Shown: positions 26,771 to 36,936 of the stretch, in pieces
Layout of the letters: each line of letters starts with the position of its first letter
How positions within the stretch are numbered: position 1 is the stretch's first letter
Source of the DNA: Antiquaquibacter oligotrophicus
Lineage (GTDB): Bacteria > Actinomycetota > Actinomycetes > Actinomycetales > Microbacteriaceae
NCBI RefSeq assembly: GCF_020535405.1
Contig: NZ_CP085036.1
Coordinates: forward strand, 62,001-126,000
Direction: 5' to 3'
Length of the DNA stretch: 64,000 nucleotides
Program-made: the position numbers and the translations under genes
The notes under the pieces: generated by a model
Seen by the model: the letters and a program-made list of their open reading frames with translations, nothing else
What the model was told of the DNA's origin: nothing
Databases searched by the model: none

Positions 26771-28645
26771 ATGGCCTCCGACCTGCCCTGGCGACCGCGG
26801 GCTGGTGACATCCCGCAGCAACCGGGTGTCTATCGATTCCGGGACGCGACCTCTCGTGTGCTCTATGTCGGCAAGGCGCGGAACCTGCGTGCTCGCCTCA
26901 GCAACTACTTCGCTCCACTGGCAACACTCCACGACCGCACCCGTCGAATGGTACAGACGGCCGCATCCGTGGAGTGGACGGTCGTGGGGAGTGACTTCGA
27001 AGCTCTTCAACTCGAGTACACGTGGATCAAGGAGTTCGATCCGCCGTTCAACGTCCAGTACAAGGACGACAAGTCCTACCCGTACTTGACGATCACGCTG
27101 GGTGATCCGGTCCCGCGCGTGCTCGTCACGCGCCGGCGGGGCATCCCGAATGCGCGCTATTTCGGCCCGTACTCGCGAGCGTGGGCGGTGCGAGACACGG
27201 TCGACGTGCTTCTCAAGGCATTCCCCATGCGGAGTTGCTCGGATGCCACGTACAAACGTGCGCAGCAGACCGGGAGACCGTGTCTCCTCGGCGATATCGG
27301 CAAGTGCGCAGCGCCATGTGTCGGGCGTGTCACCCTGGAAGAGCACAAGTCGATCGCACTCGACTTCGCGTCGTTTATGAGCGGCAACGATCGGGGATTC
27401 GTTACGGCGCTGACGAAAAAGATGCGCGAGTCCTCCGATCGTCAGGATTACGAGTCGGCCGCGCGGTATCGCGATCAACTCGCGGCCATCGAATCGGTTC
27501 TGGAGAAGAACTCGGTGGTGTTGTCCGAGGATGTCGACGCCGATCTTTTCGGTATCGCCCATGACGAGCTCGCAGCCGCTGTTCAGCAGTTCATTGTGCG
27601 CGGTGGGCGCATCCGCGGTGTGCGCGGATGGGTTGTCGACAAGGAGCTCGACATTGGACTCTCCGAGCTCGTGGAGTCCGTCCTGCAGAACGCCTACGAC
27701 GACTCCGAGCCACCTCGCACGGTCTACGTGCCCGTTCTGCCCGATGACGCCCCCGAGCTGGAGCAATGGCTGGGTGAGAGGCGTACTCCGAGCGGCCGCG
27801 TCGAGCTCCGTGTCGCGCAACGCGGGGAGAAAGCGGCGTTGGCACAGACGGTCGCCACGAACGCCACCAATGCCCTGGTGTTGTACAAGTCGCGCCGTTC
27901 CGCCGATTTTGTCGCCCGGTCCGAGGCCCTCAGTCACATCCAGGACGCCTTGCGGATGGACGCGGCACCGTTGCGCATGGAGTGCTTCGACGTATCCCAC
28001 TTGTCTGGCACGGGAATCGTCGCGTCGATGGTCGTCTTCGAGGACGGTCTGCCACGCAAGGACCAGTACCGAAAGTTCAGCATCCCCGAATCGACGGATG
28101 ACACGGACTCGATCTACCAGGTGCTCTCCCGTCGACTCGCTTACCTGGGCCGCCCGGAGTCAACGGAGGACGATGAGACCGCGGCCCCCAAGCGCCGCAA
28201 GTTCGCCTATCGGCCTCAACTGCTCATCGTCGACGGTGGTGCACCCCAGGTCGCGGCGGCGCAGCGCGCTCTGGACGATGCGGGCATCACCGACATCCAG
28301 CTGTGCGGAATCGCCAAACGCCTGGAGGAACTCTGGGTTCCGGGGGACGACTTCCCCGTCATCCTTCCGCGAAATAGCGATGCGCTGTTCCTCATTCAAC
28401 GAATCCGAGATGAGGCGCACCGTTTCGCAATCTCGTACCAGCGCACAACCCGTAAGAAGGGCATCCAATCCGTGCTCGCCGAGATTCCGGGGTTGGGGGA
28501 GTCGCGAGTGAAACTCCTACTCAAGCAGTTCGGTTCGGTGAGCAAGCTCAAGCAGGCAAGCGTCGAGGAGATCGTCGCCGTGAAGGGGATTGGCCCGAGC
28601 CTCGCGGCGGCAATCCACGAACGACTTGGCGAATCGCGACGGTAG
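26771..28645 (+). CDS. uvrC: UvrABC excinuclease subunit C
   Basis: 624-residue nuclease subunit that cuts on both sides of the lesion. The N-terminal GIY-YIG domain ([19 protein letters not shown]) makes the 3' cut, the UVR motif ([12 protein letters not shown]) binds UvrB, the RNase H-like domain ([16 protein letters not shown]) makes the 5' cut, and a tandem helix-hairpin-helix ([27 protein letters not shown]) ends the protein. No Shine-Dalgarno is evident, and it begins 6 bp after the uvrA stop. Its TAG stop is also the first three bases of the rapZ -10 element. Confidence 0.96.
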   Translation: MASDLPWRPRAGDIPQQPGVYRFRDATSRVLYVGKARNLRARLSNYFAPLATLHDRTRRMVQTAASVEWTVVGSDFEALQLEYTWIKEFDPPFNVQYKDDKSYPYLTITLGDPVPRVLVTRRRGIPNARYFGPYSRAWAVRDTVDVLLKAFPMRSCSDATYKRAQQTGRPCLLGDIGKCAAPCVGRVTLEEHKSIALDFASFMSGNDRGFVTALTKKMRESSDRQDYESAARYRDQLAAIESVLEKNSVVLSEDVDADLFGIAHDELAAAVQQFIVRGGRIRGVRGWVVDKELDIGLSELVESVLQNAYDDSEPPRTVYVPVLPDDAPELEQWLGERRTPSGRVELRVAQRGEKAALAQTVATNATNALVLYKSRRSADFVARSEALSHIQDALRMDAAPLRMECFDVSHLSGTGIVASMVVFEDGLPRKDQYRKFSIPESTDDTDSIYQVLSRRLAYLGRPESTEDDETAAPKRRKFAYRPQLLIVDGGAPQVAAAQRALDDAGITDIQLCGIAKRLEELWVPGDDFPVILPRNSDALFLIQRIRDEAHRFAISYQRTTRKKGIQSVLAEIPGLGESRVKLLLKQFGSVSKLKQASVEEIVAVKGIGPSLAAAIHERLGESRR

Positions 28646-28648
28646 GCT
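28643..28648 (+). promoter_or_regulatory. -10 element of leaderless rapZ
   Basis: TAGGCT, whose TAG is the stop codon of uvrC, followed by 7 nt and the ATG at 28656. Confidence 0.65.
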
Positions 28649-28655
28649 GGTGTCG

Positions 28656-29531
28656 ATGACCGAAGCGCAACCCTCTCAGGAAATGCTGGTGGTGACCGGC
28701 ATGTCGGGAGCGGGACGCTCGACGGTGGGTAATGCACTCGAGGATCTCGGCTGGTATGTCGTCGACAACCTCCCGCCTCAGATGCTCATCCCGCTTCTCG
28801 AACTGGCGACTCACGCCGGTACAACGCTCCCGCGCATCGCTGCGGTGGTCGATGTTCGCGGAGGCAAGCTCTTCTCCGACGTCGAGGCCGCCATTGAGGA
28901 GCTCCGCAGCCGGACTTCACTGCGCGTGCTGTTTCTCGACGCAACAGATCAGGCGCTCGTTCGCCGTTTCGAGCAAGTGCGCAGGCCACACCCGCTTCAG
29001 GGTGACGGCACCCTTCTCGACGGTATCGAGGCCGAGCGGGCTCGGATGACGACGATTCGCGAATCGAGCGACATCGTCATGGACACCTCCGACCTCAACA
29101 TTCATCAACTGGCGACGCGCGTAGCCGAGCGCTTCTCGGAGGATGACACGGCCGGGGTCCGCGTGACGGTCATGAGTTTCGGTTTCAAGTACGGTCTGCC
29201 AACCGACTCCGACCTCGTCGCGGATGCCCGCTTCCTCCCTAACCCGTTTTGGGTTCCCGAACTCGCCCCTCTCACTGGTCAAGATCCTGCCGTGCGCGAC
29301 TACGTGCTCGGACAACCGGGGGCCAGCGAGTTTGTCACGAGCTACGCCGCCGCACTGGCGCCCGTGCTCGCCGGCTATCAGCGTGAGAATAAACGACACG
29401 CTACGATCGCCATTGGATGCACGGGGGGCAAGCACCGTTCGGTTGCCGTCGCAGAAGCCCTCGCATCGCAGCTGCGGACTCTCCCCGGCGTTGCGGTGAA
29501 CGTCAAACATCGCGATCTGGGCCGCGAATAG
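28656..29531 (+). CDS. rapZ: RapZ/YvcJ-family nucleotide-binding protein
   Basis: 291-residue P-loop protein of the RapZ (YvcJ) family; the Escherichia coli member is an adapter for RNase E in amino-sugar control, while the actinobacterial role is not settled. The N-terminal Walker A GMSGAGRS (15-22) has Arg21 where most P-loops have Lys, a variant shared with the mycobacterial homologue. The C-terminal domain has the conserved FGFKYGLP and GCTGGKHRSV segments. The start is set by the -10 hexamer; a longer frame reaches into uvrC. whiA follows after 36 bp; yvcK, which lies between the two in mycobacteria, is absent. Confidence 0.94.
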   Translation: MTEAQPSQEMLVVTGMSGAGRSTVGNALEDLGWYVVDNLPPQMLIPLLELATHAGTTLPRIAAVVDVRGGKLFSDVEAAIEELRSRTSLRVLFLDATDQALVRRFEQVRRPHPLQGDGTLLDGIEAERARMTTIRESSDIVMDTSDLNIHQLATRVAERFSEDDTAGVRVTVMSFGFKYGLPTDSDLVADARFLPNPFWVPELAPLTGQDPAVRDYVLGQPGASEFVTSYAAALAPVLAGYQRENKRHATIAIGCTGGKHRSVAVAEALASQLRTLPGVAVNVKHRDLGRE

Positions 29532-29567
29532 CCGGCGAACGCCGCACAGCAGAAGTTAGGAGCATTC

Positions 29568-30548
29568 GTGGGACTCACCGCCGACGTTAAAGAAGAACTG
29601 GCCATGGTCAACACGGGCAAAACCACGTTGCGCGCTGCCGAGCTTGCCACGATCCTCCGGTTCTCCGGGGGGCTGCACATGATCTCGGGTCGAATCGCGA
29701 TCGAGTCGGAGTTGGATTCGGAGCGTGTTGCCAAACGAGTGCGTCGGGATATCGCTGAACTCTATGGCGTGCGTGCCGAGGGTCAGTTGGTTCCCGCATC
29801 CGGCACCCGACGTACGAGTCACTACCTGATCCGCGTGATTGACGGCGGTGAGACCCTCGCTCGGCAGACGGGGCTTCTCGATGCACGTCGGCGACCGATT
29901 CGTGGATTGCCCAATCGCCTGACGACGGGCAACCCAGAGGAGATGGGCGCCCTGTGGCGCGGGGCGTTCCTCGCTGCGGGAGCTCTCACCGATCCTGGAC
30001 GCACGTCTGCTCTCGAGGTCACGTGCCCCGGCAACGAGGCCGCGATGGCCCTCGTCGGTGCAGCAGGACGCCTCGGAATCGCTGCCAAGGCCCGCGAGGT
30101 ACGAGGTGTGTACAAGGTCGTCATCCGCGACGGTGACGCGATCGCCCAGATGCTCTCCATCATGGGTGCGAAGGAGACGGTCGCCGCGTGGAGCGAGTTG
30201 CGTCAGCGCCGCGAGGTCAGAGCGACCGCCAACCGTCTCGTGAACTTCGACGACGCGAACCTCCGTCGCTCCGCTCAGGCGGCTGTCGCGGCGTGCGCGC
30301 GGGTTGAGCGCGCGCTGGAGATCCTGGGCGACGAGGTGCCCGACCATCTTCGCTATGCGGGCGAGCTCCGACTCCGCTTCCGCGATTCCAGCCTCGATGA
30401 ACTCGGTCACCACGCCGATCCGCCGATGACGAAGGATGCCGTCGCCGGTCGCATCCGCCGTCTCCTGGCCATGGCGGACAAGCGAGCGATCGATGAGGGT
30501 GTCCCCGGAACCGACGCAAACCTTCCGCCCGAGTTCGAGGACGCGTGA
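29568..30548 (+). CDS. whiA: WhiA family transcriptional regulator
   Basis: 326-residue WhiA, a DNA-binding protein with an N-terminal LAGLIDADG-homing-endonuclease-like region without nuclease use and a C-terminal helix-turn-helix. It controls sporulation septation in Streptomyces and affects division in non-sporulating Gram-positives, the likely situation here. Family segments [10 protein letters not shown] at the start, [10 protein letters not shown] in the middle and [13 protein letters not shown] near the C-terminus are visible. The GTG start has TAGGAGC 6-7 nt upstream. It is directly downstream of rapZ, a widely conserved pairing. Confidence 0.95.
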   Translation: MGLTADVKEELAMVNTGKTTLRAAELATILRFSGGLHMISGRIAIESELDSERVAKRVRRDIAELYGVRAEGQLVPASGTRRTSHYLIRVIDGGETLARQTGLLDARRRPIRGLPNRLTTGNPEEMGALWRGAFLAAGALTDPGRTSALEVTCPGNEAAMALVGAAGRLGIAAKAREVRGVYKVVIRDGDAIAQMLSIMGAKETVAAWSELRQRREVRATANRLVNFDDANLRRSAQAAVAACARVERALEILGDEVPDHLRYAGELRLRFRDSSLDELGHHADPPMTKDAVAGRIRRLLAMADKRAIDEGVPGTDANLPPEFEDA

Positions 30549-30588
30549 GCGGTACGTCACACCACGCGGATGCTGCGCAGCGCGTGAC

Positions 30589-30594
30589 TACACT
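30589..30594 (+). promoter_or_regulatory. -10 element of sodA
   Basis: TACACT, preceded by an imperfect hairpin (CACGCG/CGCGTG) that may end whiA transcription. It predicts a leader of about 60 nt with AGGAG before the sodA ATG. Confidence 0.45.
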
Positions 30595-30659
30595 GGAAAC
30601 ACACCCCCGGTCCCGCTCGATCGCGGTGCTGTACGGGGATCATTCGCTAGGAGAACACG

Positions 30660-31286
30660 ATGGCTGAATACACCCTTCCCGAACTTCCCTACGACTACTC
30701 CGCTCTTGCGCCGAGCATCAGTGCGGAGATCATGGAGTTGCATCACAGCAAGCACCACCAGGCCTATGTCACCGGCGCAAACGCCGCCCTGGCTGGCCTC
30801 GCTGCTGCCCGTGACGCTGGCGACCTGGCGAACGTCAACAAACTCGAGAAGGATTTGGCCTTCAACCTCGGTGGCCACGTGAACCACTCGATCTTCTGGA
30901 CCAACATGTCGCCCGACGGTGGCGACAAGCCCACGGGCGATCTTGAGAGTGCGATCGACGACACCTTCGGTTCGTTCGACAAGTTCACCGCTCATTTCAC
31001 CGCCGCCGCGATGGGTGTACAGGGTTCCGGCTGGGCGGCCCTCATGTGGGATTCGATCGGCAAGAACCTCATCATCAACCAGTTCTTCGACCAGCAGGCG
31101 AACTTTGCCGCCGGTACCGTGCCGCTTCTCCTCCTCGACGTTTGGGAGCACGCGTACTACCTCGACTACAAGAACGTTCGCGCCGACTACGTGAAGGCCT
31201 TCTGGAACATCGCCAACTGGGCCAACGTGCAGGAGCGCTTCTCGGTCGCGCGTGAAAAGACCGACGGCCTGCTGGTACTGTCGTAG
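30660..31286 (+). CDS. sodA: Superoxide dismutase (Mn/Fe family)
   Basis: 208-residue cytoplasmic superoxide dismutase. Metal ligands by alignment to the family are His28, His76, Asp160 and His164 ([11 protein letters not shown]). [10 protein letters not shown] around residues 71-80 and the Gln145-146 region favour manganese over iron; metal choice cannot be proved from sequence. The ATG has CTAGGAG 8 nt upstream. It is a single-gene unit with its own promoter and a terminator hairpin. Confidence 0.96.
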   Translation: MAEYTLPELPYDYSALAPSISAEIMELHHSKHHQAYVTGANAALAGLAAARDAGDLANVNKLEKDLAFNLGGHVNHSIFWTNMSPDGGDKPTGDLESAIDDTFGSFDKFTAHFTAAAMGVQGSGWAALMWDSIGKNLIINQFFDQQANFAAGTVPLLLLDVWEHAYYLDYKNVRADYVKAFWNIANWANVQERFSVAREKTDGLLVLS

Positions 31287-31295
31287 CGGCATTGA

Positions 31296-31321
31296 GGCCG
31301 GGGGAGACCCCGGCCCTGTTT
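31296..31321 (+). terminator. Intrinsic terminator of sodA
   Basis: 8-bp GC stem (31296-31303 with 31308-31315) and a GAGA loop, followed by CTGTTT. Confidence 0.75.
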
Positions 31322-31348
31322 CATCCATCCCCCCACAGCCATGTCCAG

Positions 31349-31360
31349 CGTCACGTGACG
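31349..31360. promoter_or_regulatory. 12-bp palindrome upstream of gap (operator candidate)
   Basis: CGTCACGTGACG is a perfect palindrome ending 23 bp before the gap start codon. The binding protein, if any, is unknown, and no clear -10 element could be assigned nearby. Confidence 0.4.
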
Positions 31361-31365
31361 CATGA

Positions 31366-32391
<1,026 letters not shown>

Positions 32392-32415
32392 GCCCGCTCC
32401 CCGCACTCCGTCACC

Positions 32416-33630
32416 ATGGCCATTCGAACCCTCGATCAGCTTGGCGACCTTCGCGGCAAGCGTGTCATCGTCCGCTGTGATCTGAACGTCCCCCTGAAGG
32501 ACGGCCAGATCACGGACGATGGCCGCGTGCGCGCGTCGGTGCCGACGCTCACCGCACTCCTGGAAGCAGGGGCAACTGTCGTCGTGATCTCGCACCTCGG
32601 TCGTCCCGATGGTGCCCCGGACCCGAAGTACAGCCTCGCGCCGGTAGCGGTCCGCCTCTCGGAGTTGCTCGGTCGCGACGTCGCGTTCGCCACCGACACC
32701 GTGGGTGATTCCGCTCGTGGAGTAGTGGCCGAGCTCGGCGGGGGAGGCATCGCACTTCTCGAGAACCTCCGCTTCAACCCGGAGGAGACCTCGAAGGATG
32801 CCGAGGTTCGTGCAGGATTCGCCCGCCAGCTCGCCGAGTTCGCCGACGTTTTCGTCTCCGACGGATTCGGAGTGGTACACCGTAAGCAGGCAAGTGTCTA
32901 CGAGCTTGCGGAGGCCCTGCCGAGCGCCGCCGGCCTGCTCATCGAGCAGGAGCTCGGTGTGCTCGAACGGCTGACGGTGGACCCGAAGCGCCCTTACACG
33001 GTGGTTCTCGGCGGTTCGAAGGTGAGCGACAAGCTCAGCGTCATCGATGCCCTTCTTCCGAAAGTCGACACGCTGCTCGTGGGTGGAGGCATGCTCTTCA
33101 CCTTCCTTGTCGCACAGGGCCACAAGGTCGCGGCGAGCCTCCTCGAGGAGGACCAGGTCGATACGGTCAAGGAATACCTGCGTCGGGCCGACGAACTCGG
33201 CGTGACCATCGTGCTGCCGACCGACATTGTGGTGGCGTCGAAGTTCGGCGCGGACGCAGAACACGTCGTCACAGCAGCGGACGCGATCGAACTCACTCCG
33301 TTCGGTGCCTCGGGCCTCGGCCTGGACATCGGCCCCGAGTCAAGCGCGCGCTTCGCCTCGGAGATCGGACGCTCCGCGACGGTGTTCTGGAACGGCCCCA
33401 TGGGAGTTTTCGAGCTCGCGCCATTCGCGTCGGGAACCCGCACGGTCGCCCAGGCGCTTGCCGACTTCGACGGCTTCGGAGTTGTCGGCGGGGGAGATTC
33501 TGCCGCCGCCGTGCGTGCGCTGGGGTTCGAGGACTCGCAGTTCGGCCATATTTCCACCGGTGGTGGCGCCAGCCTCGAGTTCCTCGAGGGAAAACGACTC
33601 CCAGGACTCGAGGTACTCGGATGGCAGTGA
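32416..33630 (+). CDS. pgk: Phosphoglycerate kinase
   Basis: 404-residue phosphoglycerate kinase (1,3-bisphosphoglycerate + ADP to 3-phosphoglycerate + ATP). N-terminal substrate-binding segment RVIVRCDLNVPL, the hinge region and the C-terminal nucleotide motif GGGDSAAAV with the final STGGGASLEFLEGK segment are all present. It starts 24 bp after gap without a clear Shine-Dalgarno, so it is translated from the gap message. Its end overlaps tpiA by 10 bp. Confidence 0.97.
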   Translation: MAIRTLDQLGDLRGKRVIVRCDLNVPLKDGQITDDGRVRASVPTLTALLEAGATVVVISHLGRPDGAPDPKYSLAPVAVRLSELLGRDVAFATDTVGDSARGVVAELGGGGIALLENLRFNPEETSKDAEVRAGFARQLAEFADVFVSDGFGVVHRKQASVYELAEALPSAAGLLIEQELGVLERLTVDPKRPYTVVLGGSKVSDKLSVIDALLPKVDTLLVGGGMLFTFLVAQGHKVAASLLEEDQVDTVKEYLRRADELGVTIVLPTDIVVASKFGADAEHVVTAADAIELTPFGASGLGLDIGPESSARFASEIGRSATVFWNGPMGVFELAPFASGTRTVAQALADFDGFGVVGGGDSAAAVRALGFEDSQFGHISTGGGASLEFLEGKRLPGLEVLGWQ

Positions 33631-34415
33631 AAAGGGTCCCGCTCATCGCGGGCAACTGGAAGATGAACTTCGACCACGAGCAGGCGATCGCCTTCGTGCA
33701 GAAGCTCGCGTGGACGCTCAAGGACGCAAACCACGACTACGATGAGAAGGGCTCGGAGGTCGCGGTCTTCCCACCCTTCACCGATCTTCGCCCGGTTCAG
33801 AATCTGATCTGGTCCGACAAACTGGAGCTCGTCTACGGGGCACAGGACCTGTCAGAGCACGACTCCGGTGCGTACACGGGTGAGATCTCGGGTCAGTTCC
33901 TTTCCGCCCTGCACTGCACGTACGTTCTCGTCGGGCACTCCGAGCGTCGCACGATGCACAACGAGACGGATGAGATCCTCGCCCGCAAGGTCGCTGCGGC
34001 GCTGCGGCACGGTCTCGTCCCGGTACTGTGCGTCGGGGAGACGGCAGACGATCTCGAACAGCACGGTCCGAGCGCCGTGCCGGTGGCCCAGTTGCGGGCG
34101 GCTCTCGCCGATGTGACCGGCACACCTGACCTCGTCATCGCCTACGAACCCGTGTGGGCTATCGGCTCCGGTCTGGCTGCCACACCCGAACAAGCCGAGC
34201 AGGTTGCTTCGGCGCTGCGTTCGACGCTTGCCGAGTTGCTGGGTCAGGAGGTGGCGGATGCCACGCGCATCCTGTACGGCGGGTCGGTGAAGTCGAGCAA
34301 CATCGCGTCGCTCATGCGCGAGCCGAACATCGACGGTGCACTCGTGGGAGGCGCAAGCCTTGATGTCACAGAGTTCGCGAGCATCGCACGCTTCCAGAAG
34401 CATGTCGGAACCTGA
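33621..34415 (+). CDS. tpiA: Triosephosphate isomerase
   Basis: 264-residue TIM-barrel enzyme interconverting dihydroxyacetone phosphate and glyceraldehyde 3-phosphate. Catalytic residues are visible: Lys in AGNWKMN, His in VGHSERR and Glu in AYEPVWAIGSG. The phosphate loop LYGGSVK and the terminal DGALVGGASL segment are intact. The start at 33621 overlaps pgk, indicating translational coupling. secG follows after 50 bp but has its own promoter. Confidence 0.97.
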   Translation: MAVKRVPLIAGNWKMNFDHEQAIAFVQKLAWTLKDANHDYDEKGSEVAVFPPFTDLRPVQNLIWSDKLELVYGAQDLSEHDSGAYTGEISGQFLSALHCTYVLVGHSERRTMHNETDEILARKVAAALRHGLVPVLCVGETADDLEQHGPSAVPVAQLRAALADVTGTPDLVIAYEPVWAIGSGLAATPEQAEQVASALRSTLAELLGQEVADATRILYGGSVKSSNIASLMREPNIDGALVGGASLDVTEFASIARFQKHVGT

Positions 34416-34431
34416 CCGATACACCTCCCGC

Positions 34432-34437
34432 TATACT
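34432..34437 (+). promoter_or_regulatory. -10 element of secG
   Basis: TATACT in the tpiA-secG gap, giving a short leader with GAAAGG 9 nt before the secG GTG. Confidence 0.6.
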
Positions 34438-34465
34438 TACTGAGGCTTTCGAAAGGTTCTTCAAC

Positions 34466-34711
34466 GTGGAAATTCTCCAGGTCGTGCTGCAGGTCATCCT
34501 CGGCATCACATCCCTCCTCCTTACTCTTCTGATCCTGCTGCACCGCGGTCGTGGTGGCGGGCTCTCGGACATGTTCGGTGGTGGGGTCACGTCGAACCTC
34601 GGCGCGTCCGGTGTTGCCGAGCGCAACCTGAATCGAATCACGGTTCTGCTGGCCGTCGTGTGGATCATCTGCATCGTCGTTCTCGGCCTCATCACACGTT
34701 TCAGCGGCTAA
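34466..34711 (+). CDS. secG: Preprotein translocase subunit SecG
   Basis: 81-residue SecG of the SecYEG protein-export channel. Two membrane helices (about residues 3-22 and 54-75) flank the conserved cytoplasmic loop GRGGGLSDMFGGGV. The GTG start has GAAAGG at good distance. Position after tpiA and before rbpA is the conserved actinobacterial arrangement. Confidence 0.94.
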   Translation: MEILQVVLQVILGITSLLLTLLILLHRGRGGGLSDMFGGGVTSNLGASGVAERNLNRITVLLAVVWIICIVVLGLITRFSG

Positions 34712-34741
34712 TCGCTCGCTCGAGCACACTCAGGGAGAGTC

Positions 34742-35101
34742 ATGGCATCAGGCGGTAGCGCAATTCGCGGCTCGCGCGTCGGCGCGGGCCCCATGGGCGA
34801 ACAGGATCGCGGATTTCACGCGGATCGAATCGCCGTGTCGTATTGGGACGAACTCGGCAACGAGACCGTCCGGTACTTTGCCGCGAATCTCCCGGATGAG
34901 GAGATTCCCGAGGTGATCGATTCGCCGTCGACGGGCCTTCCCGCCGGCCGCGACAAAGCCAATCCGCCGTCGGTCACCAAGCTCGAGCCCTACAAGACCC
35001 ACCTCGCGTACGTGAAGGAACGCCGCACCGAAGAAGAGGCGGCACAGCTCCTCGATGAGGCGCTCCAGCAGTTGCGCGAACGTCGCGGCACCGCGAGCTG
35101 A
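34742..35101 (+). CDS. rbpA: RNA polymerase-binding protein RbpA
   Basis: 119-residue RbpA, the actinobacterial transcription factor that binds sigma and RNA polymerase and stabilises the open promoter complex. The N-terminal tail and core (MASGGSAIRGSRVG), the basic linker and the C-terminal sigma-interaction segment KPHxx-like (YKTHLAYVKERR) are present. The core here lacks the zinc cysteines found in some RbpA proteins. The stop codon sits inside the first unit of a three-copy 16-bp tandem repeat. Confidence 0.93.
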   Translation: MASGGSAIRGSRVGAGPMGEQDRGFHADRIAVSYWDELGNETVRYFAANLPDEEIPEVIDSPSTGLPAGRDKANPPSVTKLEPYKTHLAYVKERRTEEEAAQLLDEALQQLRERRGTAS

Positions 35102-35141
35102 TCACGAACCGAGCTGATCACGGCCCGAGCTGACCACGCAC
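35094..35141 (+). repeat. Three tandem 16-bp repeats across the rbpA stop codon
   Basis: Units at 35094-35109, 35110-35125 and 35126-35141 share the core CGAGCTGATCACG (third copy GACCACG). The first unit holds the rbpA TGA. A further GTGATCAC lies at about 35164-35171 between two copies of ACGCGGTAG. The whole convergent rbpA/pgl gap is therefore repetitive. Confidence 0.85.
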
Positions 35142-35200
35142 TGCGTCGACGCTGACGCGGTAGTGATCACGCGGTAGCGCGACCGTCAACGGCGGCGTTT

Positions 35201-35992
35201 CTACTCGTCGGCGCCCGTCCAGAACTGGCCGGGATCGATAAGGTTCTCAGGAACCTCGGCAGCGGCATCCCCGTCGACAAAAAAGAGAGTGCGTCGACGG
35301 CCTTCGACACCGGCAGCCGGAACCTCATCGATACTGGCGTCCGCGAGGGTGAGTCCCAGCGCCGATGCCTTATCGCTGCCGGCGACAACTGCCCACACTC
35401 GAGCGGACGAGTTGATCACCGGAAGCGTCAGACTGAGTCGCTCGGGCGGAGGCTTGGGGGAGTTGCGCACCGCGATGACGGTTTCCTCCGTCACCCGGAT
35501 GCCGGGATGCCCGGGGAACAGCGACGCGATGTGACCGTCGGGACCCATACCGAGGAAGGTGATGTCGAAGTGGGGGAGGGAGGCGTTACGCGGGGCCGCC
35601 GCGACGAGCTCATCGGCGTAGGATCGTGCCGCAGCGTCGAGGTCGAGCCCTTCATCCGAGCTGGGGAACGCGTGCACCCTCCGGGGGTCCAGCGGAACGT
35701 GGTCCAGGAGCGCCTCACGCGCCTGCTTCTCGTTGCGCTCGTCGTCTGCTTTCGGCAACCATCGTTCGTCGCCCCACCAGACATTGACGCGCGACCAGTC
35801 GATGCTGTCCCGGTCAGGGGAGCTGTTGATCGCCGCAAGCGCGGCGATGCCCATCGAGCCACCTGTGAGAACAACCGTCGCCTCATCGAACTCTTCGATG
35901 AGGTCGCGGACCTTACGCACGAACCGAGCGGCGACCGCGGCAGCCAACGTTTCTTTGTCGGCGTGGACGAGGACGCGGCGCTCGGGTGACAT
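35201..35992 (-). CDS. pgl: 6-phosphogluconolactonase
   Basis: 263-residue lactonase of the DevB/SOL family, second step of the oxidative pentose phosphate pathway (6-phosphogluconolactone to 6-phosphogluconate). Characteristic segments are VVLTGGSMG near residue 40, NVWWGDERW and FLGMGPDGHIASLFPGHPG. The ATG overlaps the opcA stop in the form TAATG, so the two are coupled. Last gene of the tkt-tal-pgi-zwf-opcA-pgl operon. Confidence 0.95.
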   Translation of the reverse strand: MSPERRVLVHADKETLAAAVAARFVRKVRDLIEEFDEATVVLTGGSMGIAALAAINSSPDRDSIDWSRVNVWWGDERWLPKADDERNEKQAREALLDHVPLDPRRVHAFPSSDEGLDLDAAARSYADELVAAAPRNASLPHFDITFLGMGPDGHIASLFPGHPGIRVTEETVIAVRNSPKPPPERLSLTLPVINSSARVWAVVAGSDKASALGLTLADASIDEVPAAGVEGRRRTLFFVDGDAAAEVPENLIDPGQFWTGADE

Positions 35993-36936
35993 TAGTGGGC
36001 CTTTCCTGCAGTGCTCAGTTCTGGAACGCCGTGCTGGATCACGTCGCCGTAGAGGTCATCGGGGTCTAGCCGGCGAAGCTCCTCAGCCAGACAATCACGC
36101 ATGCTGCGACGCGGCAAGGAGATGTCGTGAACGGGCTGGGCCGGCTGAACGAGCTGCGCGATCGTCGGGTCGAGCCGCGAGAGGGTGATCACGCCGCTGT
36201 CGCGCGTGAGGGCGACCGATTCGATGCCCGTAGCTCCGTGGCTCGGTCCCGAAACCACCAACTCGACGGGAACCTCGAGCGCGTGCTGCAGCCAGGCGGC
36301 GAGCAGCGCGGTCGAGGGGGAGTCGGATGCGCCATGGACCTCGACGGCCGTTACGGTGTCGTATGGCGGCTGGTCGAGAACCGCTGCGAGCTGTGCGCGC
36401 CACAGGGTAAGCCGTGTCCAGGCGAAATCCGTGTCGCCCGGCTGGTAGCTGCTGGAGAGCCGAGAGAGGGTGGCAAGCGGGTCCGGGCTGGAGGCCGCAT
36501 CGGTGATGCGACGCTGGGCGATCCGTCCGAGCGCGGACTGGGAGACATTCTCCGGTGCAGTGCCGGGCCACCATGCCACGACGGGCGCGTCGGGCAGGAG
36601 CAGACCCGTCACGAGACTCTCCTCATCGCCCGAGGCATCGCCATACGCACGCACGACGATGACCTCGCTCGCGCCAGCGTCACCGCCGACTCGAATCTGG
36701 GCGTCAACCCGGGAGTCACTGGAGTCAGTGGCATCCGACGACACAACGATGACACGCATGGGGTGCTCGCGCGAAGCATCGTTCGCGGCCTCGATGGCAT
36801 CTTCCTCCTCGCCGAGGCGCGTGGAGATGACGAGGGTGAGCACGCGGCCGAGGGCGACGGCGCCACCCTCCTCACGGATCTTGACGAGAGTCTTCGAGAT
36901 CTGGCTTGTGGTCGTGTTGGGCAGATCGACGATCAT
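35992..36936 (-). CDS. opcA: Glucose-6-phosphate dehydrogenase assembly protein OpcA
   Basis: 314-residue OpcA, found in actinobacteria and cyanobacteria, needed for full activity of glucose-6-phosphate dehydrogenase, probably as an allosteric or assembly partner. No catalytic motif is expected. The start segment MIVDLPNTTTSQISKTL and the PVVAWWPGTAP stretch are typical. It is translationally coupled to zwf by a 4-bp ATGA overlap and to pgl by TAATG, so enzyme, partner and next enzyme are made together. Confidence 0.95.
   Translation of the reverse strand: MIVDLPNTTTSQISKTLVKIREEGGAVALGRVLTLVISTRLGEEEDAIEAANDASREHPMRVIVVSSDATDSSDSRVDAQIRVGGDAGASEVIVVRAYGDASGDEESLVTGLLLPDAPVVAWWPGTAPENVSQSALGRIAQRRITDAASSPDPLATLSRLSSSYQPGDTDFAWTRLTLWRAQLAAVLDQPPYDTVTAVEVHGASDSPSTALLAAWLQHALEVPVELVVSGPSHGATGIESVALTRDSGVITLSRLDPTIAQLVQPAQPVHDISLPRRSMRDCLAEELRRLDPDDLYGDVIQHGVPELSTAGKAH

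Noticed and set aside
28700..28721. Arginine in place of lysine in the RapZ Walker A
   Set aside because: Looked like a dead P-loop, but the same Arg occurs in the mycobacterial homologue, so it is an actinobacterial variant, not a defect.
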